The translations under genes and the position numbers were made by a program. A stretch of DNA of 64,000 nt from Pseudomonadota bacterium (GTDB lineage Bacteria; Pseudomonadota; Alphaproteobacteria; Micavibrionales; CSBR16-224). Position 1 is the first letter of the stretch. Each line of letters starts with the position of its first letter. Under the pieces are notes generated by a model. That model had not been told where the DNA came from, ran no database searches, and worked only from the letters and a program-made list of their open reading frames with translations. This document shows positions 26,989 to 36,078 of the stretch, in pieces. The stretch spans positions 2,442,735-2,506,734 of the forward strand of contig CP053449.1 in assembly GCA_013285465.1 (NCBI GenBank), in the 5' to 3' direction.

Positions 26989-27441
26989 TCAGGCTTTCTT
27001 TTCCCAGCCGCCGCCATCATTCTGCTGAAAATAGACGGTGTCAAAACCGCGGGATTGAAAATCTTTCCATGCCGCCCGCGCATCAGCCACGGCCTCCGCA
27101 TCCTGCCCGTTAAAGACGGTGCAGCAGATATCATATTGTTCCGGTGCCGCTGTTTTCGTACCGTCAGCCAGCACCAGAATATTGGCATTATTGGGATTTT
27201 CATCTTCCGTCGTCAGAAAAACGGGTTGTTCCGCAGCGTTTTTATCCTTATCCGCACCATGCGGCAGAAAGCCGTTCGGATCAAATGTCCACAGCGCCGT
27301 ATCCAGCGCTTCGAGTTTTTCGGGGCTGCCCAGCTTCACCAGAATACGGTGACCGCCGGCATGGATTTTGGATAAAAGCGGCGGCAGCACCTGATCGGCA
27401 CTGCCGCGCATCACATGATAAAAACGGATTTCTGTTGCCAT
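26989..27441 (-). CDS. holC: DNA polymerase III chi subunit
   Basis: HolC links the clamp loader to SSB. The 150-residue protein starts ATEIRFYHVMRGSADQVLPP and has KIHAGGHRILVKLGSPEKLE and the conserved TFDPNGFLPHG segment (family: W-T-F-x-P-x-S-F-L-P-H). Two adjacent ATGs (27444 and 27441) sit behind AGGCGGC; I took the inner one. The gene begins 11 bp after the pepA stop, the pepA-holC order being common in Proteobacteria. Confidence 0.88.
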   Translation of the reverse strand: MATEIRFYHVMRGSADQVLPPLLSKIHAGGHRILVKLGSPEKLEALDTALWTFDPNGFLPHGADKDKNAAEQPVFLTTEDENPNNANILVLADGTKTAAPEQYDICCTVFNGQDAEAVADARAAWKDFQSRGFDTVYFQQNDGGGWEKKA

Positions 27442-27452
27442 CATGCCGCCTG

Positions 27453-28970
27453 TTATTTTGACTCGTAATGTTTCGCGACAAGACGGTCCAGCAAACGGAC
27501 ACCGAACGCCGTTGCGCCTTTCGGCACGGTCAGGCGCTCCTTTTTGCTCCAGGCCATACCCGCAATATCCAGATGCGCCCATGACGTGCCGTCTTTAATG
27601 AAACGCGCGAGGAAGGCCGCCGCCGTCGCGCTGCCTGCACCGCGGTCACCGCCGATATTCTTCATATCGGCAATATCGGAATCAATCGCCTTATCCCATG
27701 CTTTGCACATCGGCATATGCCATGTTTTTTCCTTCAGCTCCGCACCGGTTTCCACCAGACGTGCGGATAATTCCTCGTCATTCGAGAACACGCCCGCATA
27801 TTCATTCCCCAGCGCAATAATAATCGCGCCTGTTAATGTCGCCAGATCAATCACGGTTTTCGGTTTGAATTTTTCCTGCACATGCCACAGTGCATCCGCC
27901 AGCACCAGACGGCCTTCGGCATCCGTGTTCAGAATTTCCACCGTCTGCCCCGACAGCGAGGTCACAACATCCGACGGACGGCTTGCTCTGTCGGACGGCA
28001 TATTTTCCGCCAGCGCAATAATGCCGACCGCATTCAGCTTTGCCTTGCGTCCGGCCAGCGCCTTCATCAATCCGGTCACAACACCGGCACCCGCCATATC
28101 CCATTTCATATCTTCCATGCCCGGGCCGGGTTTCAGAGAGATACCGCCTGTGTCAAAAGTGATACCCTTGCCGACAAAAGCAACAGGTTTCTTTGCCGCA
28201 GCCGAGGCGTTTTTCGGTGCGCCGTCATATTGCATGATAACCATACGCGGCGGACGGGCGCTGCCTTTACCGACAGACATCAAGGCCCCCATACCCATTT
28301 TTTCCATCTGCTTGTCCGTCAGAATCTGCACTTTGATCCCCAGCGGCGTCAGTTCTTTTTTTGCACGCGCGGCAAAGCTTTCGGGATAAAGAACATTCGG
28401 CGGCTCAGAGACCAGATCACGGGTCAAAAACACGCCCGCCGCAATTTTTTCCAGCGGTGCAAACAGCTTTTTCGCCTCTGCCGCATTGGCCAGAACGATA
28501 TCCAGCGCTTTCAGTTTTTTCGGCGCATCTTTCTTCTTTTTGTAAATACCGAATGTGTAATCCTGCAAGACCGCACCATAAGCCAGATGTGCTGCAAATT
28601 CCGCCACATCAATACCATCGGGCGCATCCGTCAGTACGGCGGCCTCCTCCAGTTTTGCGGCTTTCAGCGCCTTGACCAGCGTCGCACCGCTTTCCTCGAT
28701 TTTCATCGGGCAGAGTTTTTCTTTTTCCTTTGCCTCTGTTCCCAGCACGATAATCTGATCTGCGCCGCTGTTCTTAATGCCGGATAAAACCAGACTCTGG
28801 CAGCATTTACCGTCAAAACTTTTTGCAGCCTTAATGGCAGCCGCAATCGCGCCGCCGGTTTTTTTATCCAGCTCCGCCGCTTTATTACCCAATTTCGCCT
28901 TTTTTCCGGAAAAAATCGCAAGAACCGCCGCTTTTTTCGGCACAGCCGTATGAAAACCCGTTTTCAGCAT
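27453..28970 (-). CDS. pepA: Leucyl (cytosol) aminopeptidase
   Basis: M17 metallo-aminopeptidase. The two-metal site is in VGKGITFDTGGISLKPG, WDMAGAG, and the signature NTDAEGRLVLADAL; the catalytic Lys is in the first of these. Length of 505 residues is normal. In some bacteria PepA also binds DNA (XerC/D accessory role), which the sequence cannot settle. Start chosen at the ATG at 28970 behind ACAGGGG; the longer frame upstream would overlap the lptF promoter region. Divergent from lptF. Confidence 0.94.
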   Translation of the reverse strand: MLKTGFHTAVPKKAAVLAIFSGKKAKLGNKAAELDKKTGGAIAAAIKAAKSFDGKCCQSLVLSGIKNSGADQIIVLGTEAKEKEKLCPMKIEESGATLVKALKAAKLEEAAVLTDAPDGIDVAEFAAHLAYGAVLQDYTFGIYKKKKDAPKKLKALDIVLANAAEAKKLFAPLEKIAAGVFLTRDLVSEPPNVLYPESFAARAKKELTPLGIKVQILTDKQMEKMGMGALMSVGKGSARPPRMVIMQYDGAPKNASAAAKKPVAFVGKGITFDTGGISLKPGPGMEDMKWDMAGAGVVTGLMKALAGRKAKLNAVGIIALAENMPSDRASRPSDVVTSLSGQTVEILNTDAEGRLVLADALWHVQEKFKPKTVIDLATLTGAIIIALGNEYAGVFSNDEELSARLVETGAELKEKTWHMPMCKAWDKAIDSDIADMKNIGGDRGAGSATAAAFLARFIKDGTSWAHLDIAGMAWSKKERLTVPKGATAFGVRLLDRLVAKHYESK

Positions 28971-29065
28971 CGCAAAACCCCTGTATCCTTTGTTATCTTT
29001 GTTATATGTGCTACCACATGATGTAACAGAGCCTAGCAAAAAACCGGATGCAAAAACAGGTAATA

Positions 29066-30229
29066 ATGTATCTTACCACGCGCTATATCACCCGTAATAT
29101 CCTGACCACCGCGGTTTTTGTCTCGGTCGTGCTGCTGGCGATTATCTGGCTGACGCAATCACTGCGTTATCTGGAGCTGATCGTCAATTCCAACGCGCCG
29201 ATGTCGCTGTTCATGAAAATGATCGCGCTGTCGCTGCCGCGTTTTCCCGAGGTGATCGTACCGGTCGCCGTTGTGACCTCGGTGTTGTTTACCTATAATC
29301 GCATGATTCTGGACAGTGAACTGATCGTCATGCGCTCTGCCGGAATCAGCGCCCGCAGGCTCGCCCTCCCCGCGATGATCGTCTCTCTTGCCGCCGTCTT
29401 TGTTATGATGCTGTTCAGCACATGGCTGTCCCCCGCCGCACGCGCCGCCATGCAGGAGCTGAAACAGGTCATCAGCGCCGAATATTCCACCTTTCTTCTA
29501 AAGGAAGGCGTATTCAACCCCGTCGGTGATAATCTGATGATCTATCTGCGCAGCCGTCAGCGCGGCGGCGAATTACAAGGGTTGCTGATCCATGACACAC
29601 GTCCCGAAAATAAAACCCCTGTCACCATTACCGCACGACGCGGCGTCATGATTACCGCAGAAGACGAACCCGCCGTGATTATTTATGACGGCAGCCGCCA
29701 GCAATATGACCCCGAAACGGGCAGTCTGTCGCGGCTGGAATTTGAGGAATACACGCTGGAAATCAAAAATTTCCGCGCCCAGATCCGCCAGCGCTGGCGC
29801 GATGCGGAGGAGCGTAATATAAAAGAACTCCTCACCCTTGATTACGAAAGTGACGAAATGCTTGCCGCCCATAAGCGCGAATTTATGGTCGAGGCGCATA
29901 AGCGTCTGATTATGCCGTTCAGCGCCCTTGCCTATACGCTGGCAGCGCTATCCTGTCTGCTGACAGGGTCTTTCAACCGGCGCGGACAGATGCGGCGCAT
30001 TCTTGCCGCTGTCGGCACGGTTTTTGTTTTGCAGGCCGGATATTTAAGCCTGATCAATCTTGCCAAAGATGATTTCTGGGCCGTGCCCGCGCTTTATATT
30101 GCGGTGCTGCTGCCATCGGTTCTCGGCTGGTTCATTCTGGGTGATAAAGGCTACACCCTGCTGTCGCGCTTGCAGCGCAAATACCGCAAGCCCCTTTCCG
30201 GGCGGAAAAACAAGGGGGCGGCGGCATGA
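29066..30229 (+). CDS. lptF: LPS export permease LptF
   Basis: Inner-membrane subunit of the LptB2FG transporter that extracts lipopolysaccharide from the membrane. The 387-residue protein starts YLTTRYITRNILTTAVFVS and has the family pattern of three N-terminal helices, a periplasmic beta-jellyroll region (about residues 120-260) and three C-terminal helices (ALAYTLAALSCLLTG onward). The coupling segment MRSAGISARRLALPA is conserved in LptF/G. The stop overlaps lptG (ATGA). An upstream ATG at 29048 is a possible alternative start. Confidence 0.92.
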   Translation: MYLTTRYITRNILTTAVFVSVVLLAIIWLTQSLRYLELIVNSNAPMSLFMKMIALSLPRFPEVIVPVAVVTSVLFTYNRMILDSELIVMRSAGISARRLALPAMIVSLAAVFVMMLFSTWLSPAARAAMQELKQVISAEYSTFLLKEGVFNPVGDNLMIYLRSRQRGGELQGLLIHDTRPENKTPVTITARRGVMITAEDEPAVIIYDGSRQQYDPETGSLSRLEFEEYTLEIKNFRAQIRQRWRDAEERNIKELLTLDYESDEMLAAHKREFMVEAHKRLIMPFSALAYTLAALSCLLTGSFNRRGQMRRILAAVGTVFVLQAGYLSLINLAKDDFWAVPALYIAVLLPSVLGWFILGDKGYTLLSRLQRKYRKPLSGRKNKGAAA

Positions 30230-31320
30230 GATTTTACGCACCGATCCTCTGGCGCTATGTCACGCGTTATTTCCTGCTGAGTTTTCTCACCATCCTCGGC
30301 GTCTTGCTGTCGATTATTTATGCGCTGGATATGACAGAGCTGCTGCGCCGTGCCGCCGGATATGAGGCGGGTGTGAAAGAAGTCGCACATATGGCACTGT
30401 TAAAACTTCCCGAAGTCGGACAGATGGTACTGCCTTTCGCCGTCTTATTCGGGGCGATTTACAGTTTCTGGAGTCTGAACCGTAAAAGCGAGCTGGTCAT
30501 TATGCGCTCCGCCGGTATGTCGGCCTGGCATTTTCTGACCCCCGCAATTATAATTGCCTGTCTGATCGGTGTTTTTTCCATCACGGTTCTCAACCCCGTC
30601 TCTTCGGTTTTACTGGCAAAATATATCAAGCTTGAGGAAGTGCATCTGCAGAAAAAAAGCCGTTTCGTTTCACTGCTGCAAAACGGTTTATGGCTGCGCC
30701 AGAACGATCCGGAAGGCTATGCGCTGATTTACAGCCGCCATTTCGAACCCAAAGACTGGAGCATGAAAAAACTTATCATCTTTACCTTCAGCGAAGATGA
30801 TACCCTGACCTCGCGCATTGACGGCGATACCGCCAAGCTGGAAGACGGGTACTGGCTGATTGAAAATGCCGCCATACACGGCGATACGCCTGTGCCGGAA
30901 ATACTGCCGACCTACCGCTATCCGACAACATTGACCGCGCCGGATATTGAAAGCTCCTTTTCCTCGCTGGAGACCATTTCCTTTTGGGATATTCCCGAAC
31001 TTGCCCGCAAGATGGAGGAAACCGGCGTCTCCTCCAGCCGTCTAAAGGTTCATTACCAGTCATTATTATCAAGGCCACTGTTTTTCCTGTCTATGGTTTT
31101 GCTGGCCGCGACTGTTTCCCTGCGCCCTGCGCGACAGGGCGGAACGGCGCTATTGATCGGCGGCGGTGTCGCCATCGCCTTTCTGGTGTTTTTTCTGGAA
31201 ACGGTTTTGCAGGCTTTCGGGATTTCACAAAAACTCCCCGAAGGACTGGCGGCATGGACGCCCGCCATTTTAACGACGCTTTTAGGCAGCGCTATTTTAC
31301 TGTCTCTTGAAGACGGTTAG
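30226..31320 (+). CDS. lptG: LPS export permease LptG
   Basis: Partner of LptF in the LptB2FG complex. 364 residues with the same topology: N-terminal helices from RYVTRYFLLSFLTIL, the MRSAGMSAWHFLTPA cytoplasmic segment, a periplasmic domain, and C-terminal helices with the SRPLFFLSMVLLAATVSLRP segment. Translationally coupled to lptF. The 3' end overlaps the convergent miaA by 29 bp. Confidence 0.92.
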   Translation: MRFYAPILWRYVTRYFLLSFLTILGVLLSIIYALDMTELLRRAAGYEAGVKEVAHMALLKLPEVGQMVLPFAVLFGAIYSFWSLNRKSELVIMRSAGMSAWHFLTPAIIIACLIGVFSITVLNPVSSVLLAKYIKLEEVHLQKKSRFVSLLQNGLWLRQNDPEGYALIYSRHFEPKDWSMKKLIIFTFSEDDTLTSRIDGDTAKLEDGYWLIENAAIHGDTPVPEILPTYRYPTTLTAPDIESSFSSLETISFWDIPELARKMEETGVSSSRLKVHYQSLLSRPLFFLSMVLLAATVSLRPARQGGTALLIGGGVAIAFLVFFLETVLQAFGISQKLPEGLAAWTPAILTTLLGSAILLSLEDG

Positions 31321-32245
31321 CGATTTTCTCCACAGCCGCCGCATCCGGCGCATCGACAAAAAGCGCATCACCCAACTGATTTCTCATCCATGTCATCTGT
31401 CGCTTGGCGTATTGACGCGTTTTCCGGCAAGACAGTTCCTCCGCATCCTCCCGCGTCAGTTTCCCCGCCAGATAATCACGCAGTTCCGCAAAACCCAGCG
31501 CCTGCAACAGCGGTGCATCTTCCGGCACTTTTCCTGCCGCAATCCGTGCGGAAAAATCCTTTACCTCGTCCAAAGCGCCATGTTCCAGCATCCATGAGAA
31601 ACGCTTGTCGCAACGCGCATAAAGATGCGCACGCTCCGGCAACAGCACCACCGTCACAACCCGTATATCATCACCCAACCCGCCCTGTTTTTCCTTATCC
31701 TGCCAATAACCAAGGCTTTTGCCGGTGGCCTTCAGCACCTCCATCGCCCGTATCATGCGCTGCGGGTTCCGCATATCAATCCGCGATGCAATCGCCGGAT
31801 CCGCTTTCGCCAGTTTTTCTGCAAACGCCTCTGTGCCCATGACTGAAAAATCATTCCGCACCTGCGCCCTGACATCTTCCGGCACATCCGGAACCGGACT
31901 GAGTCCTTCCGTCAGCGCCTTCATGTAAAACCCCGTACCGCCCGTAACAATCGGCAAACGCCCGTGCTGATGCGCTGCTGCAATCTCTGTCAGAGCCATG
32001 TCGCACCAGCGCGCAGCGGTGCATTGTTCCGCCGCATCCAGAACGCCGTAGAGTTTATGGGGGATTTCCTGTTTTTCTTCCACGGACGGATGCGCCGTCA
32101 AAACCGGCAGCCCGTCATAGACTTGCATGGAATCCGCATTAATCACCGTGCCGTTCCATTTCCGCGCACAGGCCAGTGCCAAAGCGGATTTGCCGCCGGC
32201 TGTCGGGCCAGCGACAATTAGAACCGTTTTTGGAAAAACAGGCAC
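31292..32245 (-). CDS. miaA: tRNA dimethylallyltransferase
   Basis: Adds the isopentenyl group to A37 of tRNAs reading UNN codons. P-loop VAGPTAGGKSALALA near residues 11-25, DSMQVYDGLPVLTAHPS, the GGTGFYMKAL substrate segment and the R-x-Y-A-K-R-Q-M-T-W motif (RQYAKRQMTWMRNQ) near residue 290. 317 residues. It lies 12 bp from degP on the same strand and may be read from the same transcript. Confidence 0.95.
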   Translation of the reverse strand: MPVFPKTVLIVAGPTAGGKSALALACARKWNGTVINADSMQVYDGLPVLTAHPSVEEKQEIPHKLYGVLDAAEQCTAARWCDMALTEIAAAHQHGRLPIVTGGTGFYMKALTEGLSPVPDVPEDVRAQVRNDFSVMGTEAFAEKLAKADPAIASRIDMRNPQRMIRAMEVLKATGKSLGYWQDKEKQGGLGDDIRVVTVVLLPERAHLYARCDKRFSWMLEHGALDEVKDFSARIAAGKVPEDAPLLQALGFAELRDYLAGKLTREDAEELSCRKTRQYAKRQMTWMRNQLGDALFVDAPDAAAVEKIANRLQETVK

Positions 32246-32257
32246 CGTGTTTTGCCT

Positions 32258-33784
32258 CTAATCTTTGAAGCGCAGCGCAACGAAGCGGATTTCGCCGCCG
32301 CGTGAAATCAGCAGCAGAACGGAACGTTTTTTCGCTTTCTCCGCCGCTTTGACAGCCTTCTGCATGTCTTTCACGCTTGTTGCCGGTTTCTGGTCAATCT
32401 CGATAATCAAATCACCGGGCGCGATGCCTTTGCCTGCCGCAATACCTGCGGGATCAACCTCCGTCACCACGATACCGGCAGCCTCACGGTCAATATTATA
32501 GCGCTGCTGCAAGACGCGGTTCAGGGGGGAGACCGTCAGACCAAGAGAGGCGATCTTATCGGCATCAGCCGTGCCCGTCTCATCATCCGGCGTTTCCGCA
32601 CTGCCTGTGACCAGACCATTTTCCTCGGCTTTTTCAAGCTGCCCAAGCTTCACCTGCGCCGTCACGGTTTTACCTTTGCGCCACAAATGCAGATCGACTT
32701 TTTTGCCGATTTCGCTTTCCGCAACCATGCGCGGCAATTCACGCATTTGTTTGATCTGTTTGCCGTCAAAGCTGAGGATAATATCGCCCTGCTGCAATCC
32801 CGCAGCGGCGGCGGGGCCGTCATCTGTCACACTGGAAACCAGCGCACCATAGGCTTCTTTCATGCCCAAACTTTCCGCGATTTCATCTGTCACCTGCTGG
32901 ATACGGACACCCAGCCAGCCGCGCCGCGTCTGACCGTATTTAATCAGCTGATCTACCACCGGACGCACCAGCGATGACGGTACGGCAAAGCCGATTCCGA
33001 CACTGCCGCCCGAGGGCGAAAAGATCGCCGTATTCACACCGATGATCTCGCCTTTTAAATTGAACATCGGGCCGCCGGAATTACCGCGGTTGATGGAGGC
33101 ATCCGTCTGGATAAAATCATCATAAGGGCCGGCATTGATATCGCGGCGGCTGGCCGAGATAATCCCCGCCGTCACCGTACCGCCAAGGCCGAAAGGATTG
33201 CCGATTGCCAGCACCCAGTCACCGACGCGCGAGACTTCGCTGTCGCCCCAGTTTGCAGCAACCAGCGCTTTACTGCTTTTGACCTGCAAGACGGCGATAT
33301 CGGTTTTTTCATCCGTGCCGATAACCGTTGCATCCAGCGTTGTATCATCCTGCAAAATTACTTTAATTTCATCGGAATCGCGAATGACGTGATTATTGGT
33401 GACGACATAGCCTTTTTCGGCATCAATAATAAAGCCGGAGCCCAGTGACGCCGTCTGACGCGGTTGTGCCTGCGGCGCATTTTCATACTGTTCGAAAAAG
33501 TCGCGGAACATATCTTCGAAAGGTGATCCCGGCGGCAAATTCGGCATATTCGGCATGCCTTGCGGCGCCTCTATGGTTTGTGTCGTGGAAATATTCACCA
33601 CGGTCGGCAGCAATTTATCGGCCAGATCGGCGAAACCTTCCGCCGGTGCCGTAGAGGATGCCGCCGCAGCCGGTGTTACTTGCAGGTTTCCCGGCCCCGC
33701 AAGCAAAAACAGGGCGCATAACAGGCACGCCCCGTGCATAACAGTCCGAAGGAAAAATCTATTCCGTGTCTTTTCTTGTGTCAT
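32258..33784 (-). CDS. degP: DegP/DegQ-type periplasmic serine protease
   Basis: HtrA-family protease-chaperone. A signal peptide (residues 1-42, hydrophobic core CLLCALFLLAG) precedes a trypsin-like domain with catalytic His132 (NNHVI), Asp162 (KTDIAVL) and Ser236 (GNSGGPM). Two PDZ domains follow at about 285-370 and 410-500. At 508 residues it has the full DegP/DegQ layout. The DNA order hflC-DUF2065-degP is usual in alphaproteobacteria and suggests a shared quality-control operon. Start behind AAGGAGAAAG. Confidence 0.94.
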   Translation of the reverse strand: MTQEKTRNRFFLRTVMHGACLLCALFLLAGPGNLQVTPAAAASSTAPAEGFADLADKLLPTVVNISTTQTIEAPQGMPNMPNLPPGSPFEDMFRDFFEQYENAPQAQPRQTASLGSGFIIDAEKGYVVTNNHVIRDSDEIKVILQDDTTLDATVIGTDEKTDIAVLQVKSSKALVAANWGDSEVSRVGDWVLAIGNPFGLGGTVTAGIISASRRDINAGPYDDFIQTDASINRGNSGGPMFNLKGEIIGVNTAIFSPSGGSVGIGFAVPSSLVRPVVDQLIKYGQTRRGWLGVRIQQVTDEIAESLGMKEAYGALVSSVTDDGPAAAAGLQQGDIILSFDGKQIKQMRELPRMVAESEIGKKVDLHLWRKGKTVTAQVKLGQLEKAEENGLVTGSAETPDDETGTADADKIASLGLTVSPLNRVLQQRYNIDREAAGIVVTEVDPAGIAAGKGIAPGDLIIEIDQKPATSVKDMQKAVKAAEKAKKRSVLLLISRGGEIRFVALRFKD

Positions 33785-33817
33785 TGACTTTCTCCTTATT
33801 ATGACCGTTGAACACTC

Positions 33818-34027
33818 TTAGGATCCGAGCGCATAGCGCATCAGAACAATTCCCGTTGCGGCAATCAGCAATGCCGCAAAACGGAATCGCGCCGGAGGAA
33901 GATCCAGCACATAAAGAAACATACGCCGAAGAATATCGCGGGGCAAGATAGCATAAAGCATGCCCTCCATAAACATCATCACCCCGAATGCCAGTAATAC
34001 CACATCCTGCACCGCGACTTGCATCAC
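33818..34027 (-). CDS. DUF2065-family small membrane protein
   Basis: A 69-residue protein with two predicted helices (VVLLAFGVMMFMEGMLYAIL and the C-terminal FAALLIAATGIVLMRYAL). It has the E-G-x-x-Y-x-x-x-P pattern typical of the YjeT/DUF2065 family, whose genes sit between hflC and degP or purA. Function unknown. Confidence 0.8.
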   Translation of the reverse strand: MMQVAVQDVVLLAFGVMMFMEGMLYAILPRDILRRMFLYVLDLPPARFRFAALLIAATGIVLMRYALGS

Positions 34028-34061
34028 ATGCCTATCCTTTATTTATGAAAGTAAAGAGCCG

Positions 34062-34931
34062 TTACTTCTGTTTGCCGGATGTCCCGAAATAGCGGAAAAA
34101 CTCACTATCCGGCGACAAGACCAGCGTTGTGTCTTTTCCTGCCAGACTTTCGCGGTAAGCCTGCAATGTACGGTAAAAGGCGTAGAATTCCGGATCAACC
34201 TTATAGGCATCGGCGTAGATTTTAATGGCTTTCTCATCGCCTTCACCGCGCATAATCTGTGATTTTTTGCGGGCTTCCGCCAACAGCAATGTGCGTTCCT
34301 TATCGGCGCGTGACGTAATCTGCTGGGCAATCTCCGCCCCTTGCGCGCGAAACTCTTTTGCCTCGCGGTCACGTTCCGAACGCATCCGCGCATAGATCGA
34401 CTGGCTGATCTGTTGCGGGAAATCGGCGCGGCCGATACGGACATCAATAATCGACATGCCGAAACGCTGGACGGAGTTATTAACCTCCTCCTTAATCGCC
34501 GACATCACATTCGTCCGGTTTTCACCCAGAATATCGGGCAGCATTTTATTACCCAGCGTACCGCGAACCGTCGAGTTAATGATGTTGTGCAGCTGCTTGC
34601 GCGCTTGCTCCTCCGTTCCCATGGTCTGGTGGAACAGCAGCATATCGGTGATTTTGTAACGGGCGAAAGTGTCAACAACCAGACGTTTCTGGTCCAGCAG
34701 GATCAGCTCTTCCGGCGGCGGATCGGCATTCAGCACGCGCTTGTCAAAAGTTTTCATCTGCTCCAGAAACGGAATTTTCGCTTTCAGCCCCGGTTCGGAA
34801 TGCTGGCGCACAGGGTCACCAAAGCGCAGCACCAGCACCTGATGCGTTTCCGGTACGATAAAGAAAGACTGCGTCACCCCGATAAAGGCAAAAAAGCCGA
34901 CCACGATCAAGGCACTGAAAGATTTTGTCAT
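34062..34931 (-). CDS. hflC: HflC, membrane protease modulator
   Basis: A SPFH/prohibitin-domain protein with one N-terminal membrane helix (ALIVVGFFAFIGVTQSFFIV) and a long coiled-coil region (REAKEFRAQGAEIAQQITS onward). HflC normally forms a large ring with HflK around FtsH. The expected hflK gene does not precede it here; the upstream 200 bp hold a promoter and terminators, then tRNA-Leu. The protein itself looks complete at 289 residues. Confidence 0.93.
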   Translation of the reverse strand: MTKSFSALIVVGFFAFIGVTQSFFIVPETHQVLVLRFGDPVRQHSEPGLKAKIPFLEQMKTFDKRVLNADPPPEELILLDQKRLVVDTFARYKITDMLLFHQTMGTEEQARKQLHNIINSTVRGTLGNKMLPDILGENRTNVMSAIKEEVNNSVQRFGMSIIDVRIGRADFPQQISQSIYARMRSERDREAKEFRAQGAEIAQQITSRADKERTLLLAEARKKSQIMRGEGDEKAIKIYADAYKVDPEFYAFYRTLQAYRESLAGKDTTLVLSPDSEFFRYFGTSGKQK

Positions 34932-34976
34932 TTTGTTTAGACCCTCTGATTCATCAGATTTTATATTACAGCGGAC

Positions 34977-35005
34977 AGTATAGAAAGGAGTGGGGCTTTC
35001 GGCAA
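34977..35005 (-). promoter_or_regulatory. Sigma-70-like promoter for hflC
   Basis: Reading on the minus strand, TTGCCG (35005-35000) is followed after exactly 17 bp by TATACT (34982-34977), about 45 bp upstream of the hflC start. This gives hflC its own promoter. Confidence 0.5.
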
Positions 35006-35023
35006 GAGTTAGTGATGAACAAT

Positions 35024-35050
35024 AAAAAAAGACCCGTCGGGGTCTTTTTA
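35024..35050. terminator. Bidirectional terminator between tRNA-Leu and hflC
   Basis: GACCC (35031-35035) and GGGTC (35040-35044) form a stem with a GTCG loop, flanked by A-runs on the left and T-runs on the right, so it can act on either strand. Confidence 0.7.
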
Positions 35051-35120
35051 TTTCCCACTTACGTCTAAATTCAGCCTGCGCCGATTATAAATCGGCTTGG
35101 CTTCATTAAGACATCCAGTG

Positions 35121-35167
35121 ATGAATAAAGAAAAAGGGTTCGTTTAGAACCCTTTTTCTTTATTCAT
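35121..35167. terminator. Perfect 21-bp palindrome, terminator of tRNA-Leu
   Basis: Arms 35121-35141 and 35147-35167 are exact reverse complements around the 5-nt loop GTTTA. The stem core is AAGGGTTC/GAACCCTT with A- and T-rich flanks, the form of a bidirectional terminator. The right arm reaches the last base of the tRNA CCA end. Confidence 0.75.
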
Positions 35168-35254
35168 GGTGCGGCCGAGAAGACTCGAACTTCCACGGGA
35201 TTATCTCCCACAGCGACCTCAACGCTGCGCGTCTACCAATTCCGCCACGGCCGC
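35167..35254 (-). tRNA. tRNA-Leu (anticodon GAG)
   Basis: On the minus strand the gene begins GCGGCCGTGGCGGAATTGG and ends with the matching acceptor CGGCCGC, discriminator A and an encoded CCA (35169-35167). The long variable arm typical of class II tRNAs is present (about TGTGGGAGATAATCCCG), as is the T arm GTTCGAGTC. The anticodon stem-loop CAGCG-TTGAGGT-CGCTG gives anticodon GAG, reading CUC and CUU leucine codons. Confidence 0.95.
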
Positions 35255-35325
35255 AGGTCTAAATAAGCTTCACCGTTGATACATGGTTTTGTATAAAAAC
35301 TCAAGTCCAATCAATAGCGGCCTAA

Positions 35326-35875
35326 TCAATGTTTTGAATCTGGGTGCTTACCGGGAAGCAAACGCTTTGCCGATGCCGGAATCGATGTATATTTCATCGG
35401 CAGGATATCGGGTTTGGGTTCGCTGTCTTTATATTCTTTCCAGCGCATACCGATATTTTCCTGCATACCTTCGGGCATTTTGTCAAAAACGGTGACGTAA
35501 TGGTCAAGCATTTGCTTTTTGTTTTGTTCCAGCGTGTTTTTGCCGTTGGCGTAACGCATATGCGCCTCTTCCAGATCGGCCAGAACCAGCATCACGGTTT
35601 CAACATAAAGATTACCGTCCGAGCGGGATTTATGCGCGGTTTGCGCATCACGGAAAGCCTGCAGGGATTTGCCTTTGCCTTCGGTGTTAAAGTCGCAATT
35701 GGTTTCGTAATCCATTCTCCATGTGCCGTTTTCCTTGGTCGCGAAAAAGCGCATATAATAACCGCCGCCGACATCCGGTACGGGGTACGGGGAGTTTGCG
35801 GGTTGTCATTTTCTTTACGCGGCTCAGCGCCGTATCTTCCGATTTACGGTTAAATAGATTACGTAAAAAATCCAT
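35326..35875 (-). pseudogene. Hypothetical protein, frameshifted by 7-bp duplication
   Basis: Two overlapping minus-strand frames form one protein of about 180 residues. The first, from ATG 35875, gives MDFLRNLFNRKSEDTALSRV and runs into the wrong frame; the second continues GGYYMRFFATKENGTWRM to the stop at 35326. At the junction the heptamer TACGGGG (plus strand) is repeated in tandem (35779-35792). Removing one copy joins the frames as K-L-P-V-P-D-V-G-G-G-Y-Y. No known domain, no signal peptide; the C-terminus is Pro/Lys-rich. The start is supported by GGAGAG upstream. Confidence 0.65.
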
Positions 35876-36078
35876 AACATCTCTCCTGCTTAACTTAGTG
35901 ACATTGTATCCGGGCCATATGTATGCGGTGCGCCCATTATGTCGTCATTTTGATAAATGTAAACACATAACTTCTATTATTTTTCAATTATTGCGTCAAG
36001 GGGCTTTATTTTTTTGAAAAAATACAGTAGGTTTGTGGAACAGGAAACAAAAACATCTCATCACGGGAGAAACTGCGC

